Below, piece after piece: positions 1 to 8,723 of a DNA stretch of 64,000 bases. This DNA is from Devosia ureilytica (GTDB lineage Bacteria; Pseudomonadota; Alphaproteobacteria; Rhizobiales; Devosiaceae). A program made the position numbers and the translations under genes. Numbering within the stretch: the stretch's first letter is position 1; each line of letters opens with the position of its first letter. The notes under the pieces were generated by a model. That model did not search any database, was not told the DNA's origin, and worked only from the letters and a program-made list of their open reading frames with translations. Location: the NCBI RefSeq assembly GCF_024273195.1, contig NZ_JAMZCU010000003.1:124001-188000 (forward strand). Reading direction: 5' to 3'.

Positions 1-915
1 CATCGCCTTGATGGCAGCAACGGTCATGTCGGCAACCGAAGGCTCGGTTTCCGGGCGTTCGGTTTCGTAGCTCATGTCCGAATTGGTGAACAGGCCAAGC
101 ATTGGCGCACCGGCCTCGGCAGCCTCAAGACCGGCAAGGTCGCTGACAAAATGGGCACCGGCCGCTTCGGCGCGGGCCACCAGGTCGAGATCGTCCTTGC
201 GGCTGGAATCGCCATCATGAACGGTCTTGACGCCAGTCGGGACGAAATTGCGGGCGCCGCCACCGAGCAGAACGTCGAGCGTGCCGGCCTCCATGGCTTC
301 AATGGCCTGGATGGCGATGTCGGTGCAGCCTTCCGGCGCCGTTGCCTCCCAATTGCGATTGGCAGTCTTGGCATAGACGGCGGCGGGGGTAGCGTGGGTG
401 GCGCGTGCAGTGGAAACCACACCAACCGACTTGCCGCTTTCCGAAACGATCTCGGAGAACAGGGTAACCTTGTTGCCCTCTTCGCTGGCGCAATTGTCGT
501 GGCGGCCATCTTCGCTGAGGTTGATGGTGTTGAACACCTGCTTGACGCCCGAATTCATGGCGCCGGCCGTCGGAGCGGAGTCCGGGGTCTGGGCGTTGAT
601 GTTGTAGGTCTTGATCAGCGCGGTATAGGGATATTCTTCATAAGGCAGGACGTGCTCTTCGCCGAGCTTGCCTTCCAACTGGCCGGCGAACAGGCGCACG
701 GCATAGTTCGTACCGACGCCCTGGCCATCGGCCACAAACAGAATGACGTTCTTGGCCTTGCCGGTATTGGGCTGCGTGGCGATCATCGCCTGCAGCTTGG
801 CGTCGGCATCGGTGTACCAGACGCTGTCGGACTGAACGATGTCCTGGGAAAGGACCGGAAAGGACATGCCGAAGGCGGAAACGCCAGCCAGCAGAATGCG
901 TGCAACACGATTCAT
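1..915 (-). CDS. phoA: Alkaline phosphatase, PhoA family (3' end off the window)
   Basis: The frame is open from an ATG at 915 to the window edge (305 codons), so the C-terminus is missing. It starts with a Sec signal peptide (first ~23 residues, ending FPVLSQ). Family marks: the metal-binding stretch VILFVADGQG at residues 57-66, the nucleophile motif TPDSAPTAGAMNSGVK with Ser113, STARATHATP near residue 170, and a PhoA-like tail around SDMSYE and EPSVADM. PhoA enzymes are exported Zn/Mg phosphomonoesterases that release phosphate in the periplasm. A GGAG lies about 9 nt before the ATG. The triple Pho-box repeat upstream predicts induction by phosphate starvation through PhoB. The residue after DSA differs from the E. 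coli enzyme, so substrate range is open. Confidence 0.9.
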   Translation of the reverse strand, partial: MNRVARILLAGVSAFGMSFPVLSQDIVQSDSVWYTDADAKLQAMIATQPNTGKAKNVILFVADGQGVGTNYAVRLFAGQLEGKLGEEHVLPYEEYPYTALIKTYNINAQTPDSAPTAGAMNSGVKQVFNTINLSEDGRHDNCASEEGNKVTLFSEIVSESGKSVGVVSTARATHATPAAVYAKTANRNWEATAPEGCTDIAIQAIEAMEAGTLDVLLGGGARNFVPTGVKTVHDGDSSRKDDLDLVARAEAAGAHFVSDLAGLEAAEAGAPMLGLFTNSDMSYETERPETEPSVADMTVAAIKAM

Positions 916-1002
916 TGCAAATTCTCCATGCGCATTAGATGCGAGCCGCGTCGCCCTCTGCGCACGGCAGACATCGAACTAGGGCGGGGGCGTATCATCG
1001 CG

Positions 1003-1030
1003 GTGACAGCGCCGTGACATTGCCGTGACA
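1003..1030 (-). promoter_or_regulatory. PhoB-binding Pho box (three 11-bp direct repeats)
   Basis: GTGACA occurs at 1003, 1014 and 1025, exactly 11 bp apart; on the minus strand it reads TGTCAC three times. Pho boxes are 11-bp-period direct repeats of CTGTCAT-like units bound by PhoB. The array ends about 88 bp upstream of the alkaline phosphatase start and points towards it. The period, motif and target gene all agree. Confidence 0.8.
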
Positions 1031-1128
1031 ATTCCCGCTGCGCCCGGGCAGCGCCGAAGCCATCGCCACACATGCCCTTGCAATGCGCCGCCCGGGCCCT
1101 AACTTGTTCTGACACTGGGGACACAGCC

Positions 1129-2580
1129 TTGCCGCAGCCGCCGACGACCATCACCGACGAACTGGGCATTGCCCTCTCCAACCTGGCTGACAGCGCCACC
1201 GGCATCCTGACGCCAACTTTGCGCCTCGGCGTGACCGGCCTAAGCCGCGCCGGCAAGACTATTTTCATCACTGCCCTGGTGCACAATCTGCTGACCCAAG
1301 GTCGCCTGCCCGGATTTGCGCCGCTGGCCGATGGGCGGTTCATCGGCGCAAAACTGGCGGAATACCCTGACGCCACCATCCCTCGCTTTGCCTATGAGCA
1401 GCATCTGGCGGCGCTGACTGCCAATCCACCCGTGTGGCCGGAAAGCACGCGCCGGATCTCGCAACTTCGGATCGTCCTGAAATTCCAGTCGGCCAAATGG
1501 TGGGCCGGCCTGACCGGGCCCGCCACGCTCAATCTCGATATCGTCGACTATCCCGGGGAATGGCTGCTGGACCTGCCGCTCCTTGGCCTGAGCTTTGCGG
1601 AGTGGAGCGCCGAGGCCCTGGCGCGCGCCCGCCAGCCGGGACACGCCAAGGAAGCAGCCGAGTTCCTCAAGGCGCTCGACAGCATGGATGTGTCCAAGGA
1701 TGCCAGCGACAGCGAAGCCGAGCGCATGGCCTCGACATTCACCACCTACCTGCGCCGCAGCCGCGAGCATGGGGCGCTTTCAACGCTGCCGCCGGGCCGC
1801 TTCCTCCTGCCGGGGGACCTCGAAGGCTCGCCGGCCCTCACCTTTGCGCCCCTGCCCCGGCCGGGCGTCCCCGTGCGACATGGCATGCTTTATGCCATGC
1901 TCGAAGGCCGCTTCGAGGCCTACAAGACACAGGTGGTGCGCCCATTCTTCCGTGATCACTTTGCCCGCCTCGACCGTCAGGTGGTGCTGGTCGATACGCT
2001 GCGAGCGCTCAACGCCGGGTCCGAGGCGGTCAACGATCTCGAGACGGCGCTGACCGCGGTGCTGGCATGTTTCCGGCAGGGCGAGGCCAATCCGCTGCTA
2101 CGGCCGTTTGTGCGTAACATCGACCGCATTCTGTTTGCCGCCACCAAGGCCGACCACGTCCACCACACCAGCCACGACCGGCTGGGGGCCATCCTCAATC
2201 GGCTTGTTGCCAGCGCCAGCAAGCGCGCTCGCTTTGCGGGGACCACGACCCGCTCCATCGCCATGGCCGGCATCCGCGCCACCAGCGAAGGCACCATTCG
2301 GGAAAATGGCGAGACCCTGCCGACGCTCATCGGCACGCCGCTCAAGGGCGAAGTGCTCGATGGCACCAGCTATGACGGAAAAACCGAAATCGCTTTGTTT
2401 CCCGGCGACTTGCCGGAGCGCCCGGATTCTTTGTTCGAAGACGGACAGCCGGTATCCTTGAACTTTCTGCGCTTCACACCGCCGCAAAAACTCGACCGCA
2501 ATGCGGCCGGCGATGTCGTCCTGCCCCATATCCGGCTGGATCGGGCGCTGGACTATCTCATCGGAGACTGGATGGCATGA
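1129..2580 (+). CDS. ycjX: YcjX-like P-loop protein (DUF463)
   Basis: A 483-residue YcjX/DUF463 family protein, a stress-associated GTPase-like group of unknown precise role. The P-loop GLSRAGKT is at residues 37-44 inside the typical stretch RLGVTGLSRAGKTIF; DIVDYPGEWL is the likely Walker B/G3-like region, and ATKADHVHHTS resembles a G4-type motif. A TTG at 1129 is preferred because GGGG lies just upstream and the family homology begins right after it; an in-frame ATG at 1072 would add 19 unlikely residues. It overlaps the ycjF-like gene by an ATGA, so the two are probably translationally coupled. In enterobacteria ycjX and ycjF are phage-shock-linked, but no psp genes are visible here. Confidence 0.85.
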   Translation: MPQPPTTITDELGIALSNLADSATGILTPTLRLGVTGLSRAGKTIFITALVHNLLTQGRLPGFAPLADGRFIGAKLAEYPDATIPRFAYEQHLAALTANPPVWPESTRRISQLRIVLKFQSAKWWAGLTGPATLNLDIVDYPGEWLLDLPLLGLSFAEWSAEALARARQPGHAKEAAEFLKALDSMDVSKDASDSEAERMASTFTTYLRRSREHGALSTLPPGRFLLPGDLEGSPALTFAPLPRPGVPVRHGMLYAMLEGRFEAYKTQVVRPFFRDHFARLDRQVVLVDTLRALNAGSEAVNDLETALTAVLACFRQGEANPLLRPFVRNIDRILFAATKADHVHHTSHDRLGAILNRLVASASKRARFAGTTTRSIAMAGIRATSEGTIRENGETLPTLIGTPLKGEVLDGTSYDGKTEIALFPGDLPERPDSLFEDGQPVSLNFLRFTPPQKLDRNAAGDVVLPHIRLDRALDYLIGDWMA

Positions 2581-3593
2581 AGCGACCCGTGGCCCGCACC
2601 ATCAGTTCATCCACAACGACATCCGAAGCGGCGCGCTCACCCCGCGCCTTTGCGGCGGATCGTGCCGAAATCATCGAGGCCGTGTTCACGCCGGAGGCCG
2701 AACCGGGCCTGTTGCCCCTGCCCCCGCGCCGCCGCAGCTGGGTCGCCCGCCTTGCCTGGACCAGCGGCGGCATTCTCGTCTCCGCCGGCCTCGGGCTGGC
2801 CGCCGACCGGCTGATCCGCGATCTCTTTGCCAGCAATGAATGGCTGGGCTGGCTGGGTCTGGGCGTGCTTGGCGTGTTCCTGTTGGCCATTGTCGTGCTT
2901 GTCACGCGGGAAATGCTGGCCCTCCGCCGCCTGCGGGTTCTGGATGCGCTCAAGGCCGATGCAGCGCGGGCGGTGCTCGACAATGATCGCAAGACCGCAG
3001 GGGCGGTAACCGAACAATTGCTGGCCATCTATGCGCCCCGCCCCGACATGGCCCGCGCCCGCCAGACCCTTTCCGACACCCTGCCGCATTTGTTTGACGG
3101 CGCGGAGGTGATTGCACTGGCAGAACGGAGCCTCATGGCCCCGCTCGATGCACGCGCCAAGGCGCTGACGGCGGCCTCCGCGCGCCGGGTGGCGCTGGTG
3201 ACGGCGGTGTCGCCGCGGGCGCTGGTGGACATCGCCTTCGTCATCTACGAGAGCGTCCGCCTGGCCGGCGCCATCGCAGCGCTCTACGGCGCCCGTCCGG
3301 GCTTTTTCGGTTTCTGGCGGCTGGCACGCGCCGTGCTTGCCCATCTGGCGGTCACCGGTGGCCTGGTGCTCACCGATGGCGTGGTCGAGCAATTGGTCGG
3401 CCAGGGCCTGGCCGCAAAGCTGTCAGCCCGACTTGGAGAAGGCGTCGTCAACGGCCTGATGACCGTCCGCGTCGGCATGGCCGCGATGCGCGTCGTACGA
3501 CCCCTGCCCTATGAAACGCTGCCAATGCCCACGGTGCGCGATTTCATCGGCGAGTTGGTGAAGGTCACTACGGACGCGGGAAAGAGCGCGTAG
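2577..3593 (+). CDS. ycjF: YcjF-like inner-membrane protein (TIGR01620/DUF697)
   Basis: A 338-residue membrane protein that partners YcjX by gene order; start and upstream stop share ATGA. Two hydrophobic segments lie near residues 55-75 and 85-107 (LGWLGLGVLGVFLLAIVVLV). The DUF697-like part follows with conserved stretches such as SPRALVDIAFVIYESVRL and GARPGFFGFWRLARAVLAHL. The function of the family is unknown; a membrane-linked role with the P-loop partner is inferred from the pairing. The N-terminal ~35 residues are low-complexity and probably cytoplasmic. Confidence 0.83.
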   Translation: MKRPVARTISSSTTTSEAARSPRAFAADRAEIIEAVFTPEAEPGLLPLPPRRRSWVARLAWTSGGILVSAGLGLAADRLIRDLFASNEWLGWLGLGVLGVFLLAIVVLVTREMLALRRLRVLDALKADAARAVLDNDRKTAGAVTEQLLAIYAPRPDMARARQTLSDTLPHLFDGAEVIALAERSLMAPLDARAKALTAASARRVALVTAVSPRALVDIAFVIYESVRLAGAIAALYGARPGFFGFWRLARAVLAHLAVTGGLVLTDGVVEQLVGQGLAAKLSARLGEGVVNGLMTVRVGMAAMRVVRPLPYETLPMPTVRDFIGELVKVTTDAGKSA

Positions 3594-3647
3594 CTGTTAT
3601 GGACCAAAGCGCCGCCCTCGAGCCTGACGTCAGCGCATGCTGAAATG

Positions 3648-3670
3648 GCCCTCGGATCAAGTCCGAGGGC
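3648..3670. repeat. Short intergenic palindrome (GCCCTCGGA stem)
   Basis: GCCCTCGGA, a 5-nt loop TCAAG and TCCGAGGGC form a perfect 9-bp stem between the converging ycjF and ferredoxin genes. No T-run follows on either strand. It could work as a bidirectional terminator, but the loop and stem look like a short palindromic repeat that is common between genes in Hyphomicrobiales. Confidence 0.55.
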
Positions 3671-3706
3671 GGCGCGGTATTAGACGGATATCGGAATTCT
3701 AAAGGA

Positions 3707-4030
3707 TCAAAAGTCCTTGGCGGCGCTCGGGGCCAGCGTGAGGCTCAGGCCATCCAGCGCATCCGAGCACAGGATCTGGCAGGAGAGGCGCGAGTTCGAT
3801 TTCACGTCACCGACGCTGTCGAGCATGTCCTCTTCCTCATCGCTCGGCGCACCAACGGCGTCGAGCCATTCGGGGGCGACGTAGCAATGGCAGGTGGCAC
3901 AGCTGAGCGCCCCGCCGCATTCGGCCTTGATGTTGAGGCCCCAGTCGCGGATGACCTCCATGACACGCCAACCTTCGAGCCCTTCGAGCTCGTGCACGTC
4001 GCCTGCCTGGTCGGTAACATTGATTTTCAT
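3707..4030 (-). CDS. [2Fe-2S] ferredoxin, adrenodoxin type
   Basis: A 107-residue ferredoxin. Cluster ligands are Cys38, Cys44, Cys47 (CGGALSCATC) and Cys84 (RLSC), the C-x5-C-x2-C...C spacing of vertebrate/ISC-type ferredoxins. GGAGCG lies 4-5 nt before the ATG. It is the last gene before the ferredoxin reductase-like gene's repeat region and may be its electron partner, for example for sulfite reduction or a P450; that link is inference. A second paralogue lies at 10283-10603. Confidence 0.9.
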   Translation of the reverse strand: MKINVTDQAGDVHELEGLEGWRVMEVIRDWGLNIKAECGGALSCATCHCYVAPEWLDAVGAPSDEEEDMLDSVGDVKSNSRLSCQILCSDALDGLSLTLAPSAAKDF

Positions 4031-4110
4031 GGGGCGCTCCTCAACAGCGCGAAGGGGATAGCGGCTAATGGAAGGGGCCGCAAGTACGCCTTTCCTCCAT
4101 CTCCACCGGC

Positions 4111-4138
4111 TGTCATCCCGGCCTTCGCCGGGGTGACA
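4111..4138. repeat. Alphaproteobacterial REP-like palindrome
   Basis: TGTCATCCCGG-CCTT-CGCCGGGGTGACA is an interrupted inverted repeat between the ferredoxin and the reductase gene. The motif of GTCATCCCGG mirrored by CCGGGATGAC is a widespread intergenic repeat in alphaproteobacteria. It sits downstream of the reductase stop and may also end its transcript. Confidence 0.6.
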
Positions 4139-4156
4139 TCGAGAGGTGGAGAGAAG

Positions 4157-5257
<1,101 letters not shown>

Positions 5258-5325
5258 TTAGGAAAACGGGACGCCCACGTTTGCGGATGACCCGGAATTA
5301 TTATGATAGACGCGCTCCACTTACC

Positions 5326-6600
5326 TCAGGAGACGCGGCGAAGAAAGGGGCGAGTGCCCATGGGAACCTCGGTTAGGCCCACCGGCTGATAGAACAGCGC
5401 CATTTCCGGCAGGCGATGTTCAACCAGCGCCTCGCGGGTCGGCTCATGGGTCACGACCAGCGCGTTGAAGCCGCAGCGCAGCATGTGCGGAATCTGGTCC
5501 TGAAGCACATCGCCTACAGCCCTGATTTCGCCGGCATATTTGAACCGCTCGACCAAGAGCCGCGCGCTCGAATAGCCACGCCCATCGGTGAAGGACGGGA
5601 ATGCAATGGCAATCGATGCAAAGCGTGCCAGATCGTCCACCAGCGTTTCGATATTGTCGCCCGGCGACACGAGCAGCCCAAGCGGATGCGGGCTGGCGAG
5701 ATAGTCCGCCCGGTTGGCGATGAACTCGCTCACAGGCACATGCACATAACGTGCATCGGCTGGCCTGGTCCCCTCGGACCAAGGCTTGAACGGATCGGCA
5801 ATGAAGGCGCCCTCTTTCCAGAGGGTGTGGCGTGCGGCGGCAGTCATCGGGGAAGCAATGGCTCCGTTGAAGTCGTAATGGATGCCGCATTCCTTCTTGT
5901 TGAGGCCGCGCCATCGTCCGGCGCGCGGATCCTCACCCTCGGCAACAATCGAGGTGCAGGGTGCGCAACCAATGGATTTGTAGCCTTTGGCATAGAGCGG
6001 ATGCTCGGGCAAGTTGTGGGCCTGCCGATATTCGGTGACATCGGCATCGGAGAAATAGGCCAGCGGATTGACCTTGATACGATCATCGCTGGTCAATTCG
6101 AAATGCGGCAGCACACCGCGCTCGCTGGTCTGGTAGCGCTTCCGGCCCGTAACCCAACCACCATATTGCTCGGTGATCGGTTCCAGCGGCTCGGTCTTGC
6201 GAATGTGGCAGCAGGAATCGGGGTCGGTTTCCCACAGATCGCCATTGGGGTCGAAACGCTTCACGTCATCGGAATTGGGATGAATGGCGTGAACGTTGAG
6301 CAGCCCGAGCGTTTTCTTGAGGGTTTCGACATAGGCCAGCGTTTCAGCAAAATGCTTGCCCGTTTCGAGGAAATAGACCGGCAGCGACGGATCGACCTGC
6401 GCCACCATATGCAGCAGCACCGCGGAATCAGCGCCAAAGGACGACACAATGGCCAGATCGCCAGGCAGCACATCATTGATGGCATAGCGCAGCACACTGA
6501 CGGCATCCATTTCGTCGAACATGCCGTTGAGCGCCAGTATACCCAGCGCCTTCAGCTTCTCATGCGCAACCGGCGCAGATGCCAGATTAGACTTTGGCAT
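5326..6600 (-). CDS. cysH: APS/PAPS reductase fused to a DUF934 domain
   Basis: One 424-residue frame carries two proteins that are usually separate. Residues ~30-245 are CysH: PP-loop SSFGADS (53-59), the Cys pair CC at 130-131, GCAPC with Cys212 and Cys215, and the catalytic KECGIH (Cys238). The two cysteine pairs are ligands of a [4Fe-4S] cluster, which points to adenylyl-sulfate (APS) reduction. Residues ~280-424 are DUF934, with DGRGYSSARLL and a small C-terminal fold; DUF934 genes normally sit beside cysI and cysH. GGAGAC lies 8 nt before the ATG at 6600. It acts in the sulfate-to-sulfite step ahead of CysI upstream in the operon. The fusion may tether two consecutive steps. Confidence 0.9.
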   Translation of the reverse strand: MPKSNLASAPVAHEKLKALGILALNGMFDEMDAVSVLRYAINDVLPGDLAIVSSFGADSAVLLHMVAQVDPSLPVYFLETGKHFAETLAYVETLKKTLGLLNVHAIHPNSDDVKRFDPNGDLWETDPDSCCHIRKTEPLEPITEQYGGWVTGRKRYQTSERGVLPHFELTSDDRIKVNPLAYFSDADVTEYRQAHNLPEHPLYAKGYKSIGCAPCTSIVAEGEDPRAGRWRGLNKKECGIHYDFNGAIASPMTAAARHTLWKEGAFIADPFKPWSEGTRPADARYVHVPVSEFIANRADYLASPHPLGLLVSPGDNIETLVDDLARFASIAIAFPSFTDGRGYSSARLLVERFKYAGEIRAVGDVLQDQIPHMLRCGFNALVVTHEPTREALVEHRLPEMALFYQPVGLTEVPMGTRPFLRRVS

Positions 6601-6622
6601 GGATGGTCTCCGCTTCATTCTT

Positions 6623-6745
6623 CTCCCCCTCGGGGAAAAGGTGGCGCGCAGCGCCCGATGAGGAGGATGCTTCAGCGGGGGCGGAGGGAGCCCCCCTCAC
6701 CGACTCGGCTGCGCCGAGCCATCTCTCCCCGATGGGGAGAGGAAC
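6623..6745. repeat. Mosaic palindromic intergenic element (RIME-like)
   Basis: The gap between cysI and cysH is filled by stacked palindromes: CTCCCCCTCGGGGA, GGTGGCGCGCAGCGCCC, GGGGGCGGAGGGAGCCCCCC, CTCGGCTGCGCCGAG and CTCTCCCCGATGGGGAGAG. The order CTCCCC-hairpin, GGTGGCGCGCAGCGCC, CTCTCCCC-hairpin is characteristic of repeated mosaic elements in rhizobial genomes. It lies inside the operon and could alter mRNA stability between cysI and cysH. Confidence 0.7.
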
Positions 6746-6752
6746 AAGAACG

Positions 6753-8411
6753 CTAAGCGTTGCCATACAATGCCTCCTTGAATGGCGCCTCGCCAAGGCG
6801 GCGGTAGGCGTCGAGGAAGGTTTCTTCGCTGCCGGTTCGCTGGGCGATGTAAAAATCGACCAGCTTCTCGATAGCGTCCGGCACCTGATCGGCCTCAAAG
6901 CCCGGCCCGATGATCTTGCCCACCGAGGCCCCCTCGGTGGCGTCGCCGCCAAGCGTGATCTGGTAGAGTTCGCCACCCTTTTTCTCGACGCCCAGGATGC
7001 CGATGTGGCCCACATGGTGGTGGCCACAGGCATTGATACAGCCGGAAATCTTGATCTTGAGATCGCCGATATCCTTCTGCCGCTCGGGCGAAGCGAATTT
7101 GTGCGAAATTTCCTGCGCGATCGGGATCGAGCGGGCGTTGGCCAGGGCGCAGAAGTCGAGGCCCGGGCAGCAGATCATGTCGGTGATGAGGTTGTTGTTG
7201 CCCTCGGCCAGCTCATGGGCCACCAGCACGTCATAAACGGCGCGCAGGTCGGACACAGCCACATGGGGCAGAACCAGGTTCTGCTCATGGGTCACCCGCA
7301 GCTCGTCATAGGAGTATTTTTCGGCCAGGTCCGCGACAACGTCGATCTGCGTATCGGTGGCGTCACCTGGCGCGCCGCCGACCGGTTTCAATGAAATCGT
7401 CACCGACGCATAGCCCGGCTGCTTGTGCGGATGCAGGTTATTGTCGAGCCAGCGGCCATAAGCCGGGTCGATGATCGACTGATAAGCCACGTCTACCGTC
7501 TCGCCCGCGCGGTCCGCAAAGTCCGGCGGCGCGAAATAGGCGGTGATCCGGTCGAGCTCTTCCTGGGGCAGCGTCAGGACACCGCCGCGCACCTCGGCGA
7601 ATTCGGCTTCCACCTGCCCCTTGATGCTTTCAAGACCTTCCTCGTGAACGAGGATCTTGATGCGCGCCTTGTACTTATTGTCCCGGCGGCCATAGCGGTT
7701 GTAAACGCGCATGATGGATTCGAGATAGGCCAGCAGGTGCTCATTGGGCACGAAGGCGTTGATCAGCTTGGCAATCATCGGCGTGCGCCCGAGGCCACCG
7801 CCAACCCAGACTTCCCAGCCGATATCGCCGGCAGCATTGGTCGCCGCCTGCAAGCCAATGTCGTGGAAACGGATCGCCGCCCGGTCGTTGGGCGAACCGG
7901 TCATGGCAATCTTGAACTTGCGCGGGAGGTAAGAAAATTCCGGATGCAGGCTCGACCACTGGCGGATGATCTCGGCCACGGGACGCGGATCGATGATCTC
8001 GTCGGCGGCAGCACCGGCAAACTGGTCGGTCGTGACATTGCGGATGCAATTGCCCGAAGTCTGGATGGCGTGCATCTCAACGCTGGCCAATTCCTCAAGG
8101 ATCACCGGAATGTCCTTGAGCTTGGGCCAGTTGAACTGGATGTTCTGCCGCGTGGTGAAGTGCCCATAGCCGCGATCATAAGTCCGGGCGATATGGCCAA
8201 GCTTGCGCATCTGCCGGCTCGACAGCGTGCCATAGGGCACGGCGATGCGCAGCATATAGGCGTGCAACTGCAGATAGAGCCCGTTCATCAGCCGCAGCGG
8301 CCGGAACTGGTCCTCGGAAAGCTCGCCCGAAAGGCGGCGCTTCACCTGGTCAGCGAATTGTGCCGTGCGACCCGCTACGAAAGCGGCGTCGAATTCGTCA
8401 TATCGATACAT
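6753..8411 (-). CDS. cysI: Sulfite reductase hemoprotein (nitrite/sulfite reductase family)
   Basis: A 552-residue siroheme enzyme. The siroheme/[4Fe-4S] ligand motifs are CPGLDFC (C-x5-C) and CINAC (C-x3-C) in the C-terminal third; both ferredoxin-like half domains are visible (LRLMNGLYLQLHAYMLRIAVPYG and TTRQNIQFNWPKL). It reduces sulfite to sulfide for cysteine synthesis, probably with electrons from ferredoxin, since no cysJ flavoprotein gene is nearby. The ATG at 8411 has AGGTGA 8 nt upstream; an in-frame GTG at 8423 is less likely. It overlaps the end of the DUF2849 gene by 14 nt, so it belongs to the cysG operon. Confidence 0.9.
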   Translation of the reverse strand: MYRYDEFDAAFVAGRTAQFADQVKRRLSGELSEDQFRPLRLMNGLYLQLHAYMLRIAVPYGTLSSRQMRKLGHIARTYDRGYGHFTTRQNIQFNWPKLKDIPVILEELASVEMHAIQTSGNCIRNVTTDQFAGAAADEIIDPRPVAEIIRQWSSLHPEFSYLPRKFKIAMTGSPNDRAAIRFHDIGLQAATNAAGDIGWEVWVGGGLGRTPMIAKLINAFVPNEHLLAYLESIMRVYNRYGRRDNKYKARIKILVHEEGLESIKGQVEAEFAEVRGGVLTLPQEELDRITAYFAPPDFADRAGETVDVAYQSIIDPAYGRWLDNNLHPHKQPGYASVTISLKPVGGAPGDATDTQIDVVADLAEKYSYDELRVTHEQNLVLPHVAVSDLRAVYDVLVAHELAEGNNNLITDMICCPGLDFCALANARSIPIAQEISHKFASPERQKDIGDLKIKISGCINACGHHHVGHIGILGVEKKGGELYQITLGGDATEGASVGKIIGPGFEADQVPDAIEKLVDFYIAQRTGSEETFLDAYRRLGEAPFKEALYGNA

Positions 8412-8721
8412 GCCCGTCTTCACCTAAGTGCTGGCGATCATACGCCTGCCCGTTGAGAGAGAGGGGAGCGGTGGGGCCCGCCGCCCTGATGCGTTCGCGC
8501 AGGCGCTTGGGCACGATCTGGCCCTCGACCTGCGAGACTTCTTCGATTTCAAGGCTGATGACCCGTCCGGTCGCCTTGGTTGCCGCCAGAGCGCCGTCGC
8601 GCTCGGCCAGCTCTTCCTTGGCAAACAGCCGCGCGGCCTGGAGGTTTTCCACCCAATTGCCTTCGCCGTCGAGATAAACGGTGGCGCCAGAGATCAGCTC
8701 ATTGCCAGTCAGGATTTCCAT
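8398..8721 (-). CDS. DUF2849 protein of the sulfite-reductase operon
   Basis: A 107-residue protein (MEILTGNELISGATVYL...). DUF2849 genes usually lie between cysG and cysI in alphaproteobacteria, as here, and their role is unknown; a part in sulfite reductase assembly or activity is inferred from this placement. It follows cysG by 2 nt if the ATG at 8721 is used; a GTG at 8727 would overlap the cysG stop as GTGA. AAGG lies about 10 nt before the ATG. Confidence 0.8.
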   Translation of the reverse strand: MEILTGNELISGATVYLDGEGNWVENLQAARLFAKEELAERDGALAATKATGRVISLEIEEVSQVEGQIVPKRLRERIRAAGPTAPLSLNGQAYDRQHLGEDGHVSI

Positions 8722-8723
8722 AG

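Noticed and set aside
151-1017. A 288-codon plus-strand frame at the left edge
   Set aside because: It is the antisense of the alkaline phosphatase gene, whose motifs are clear on the minus strand.
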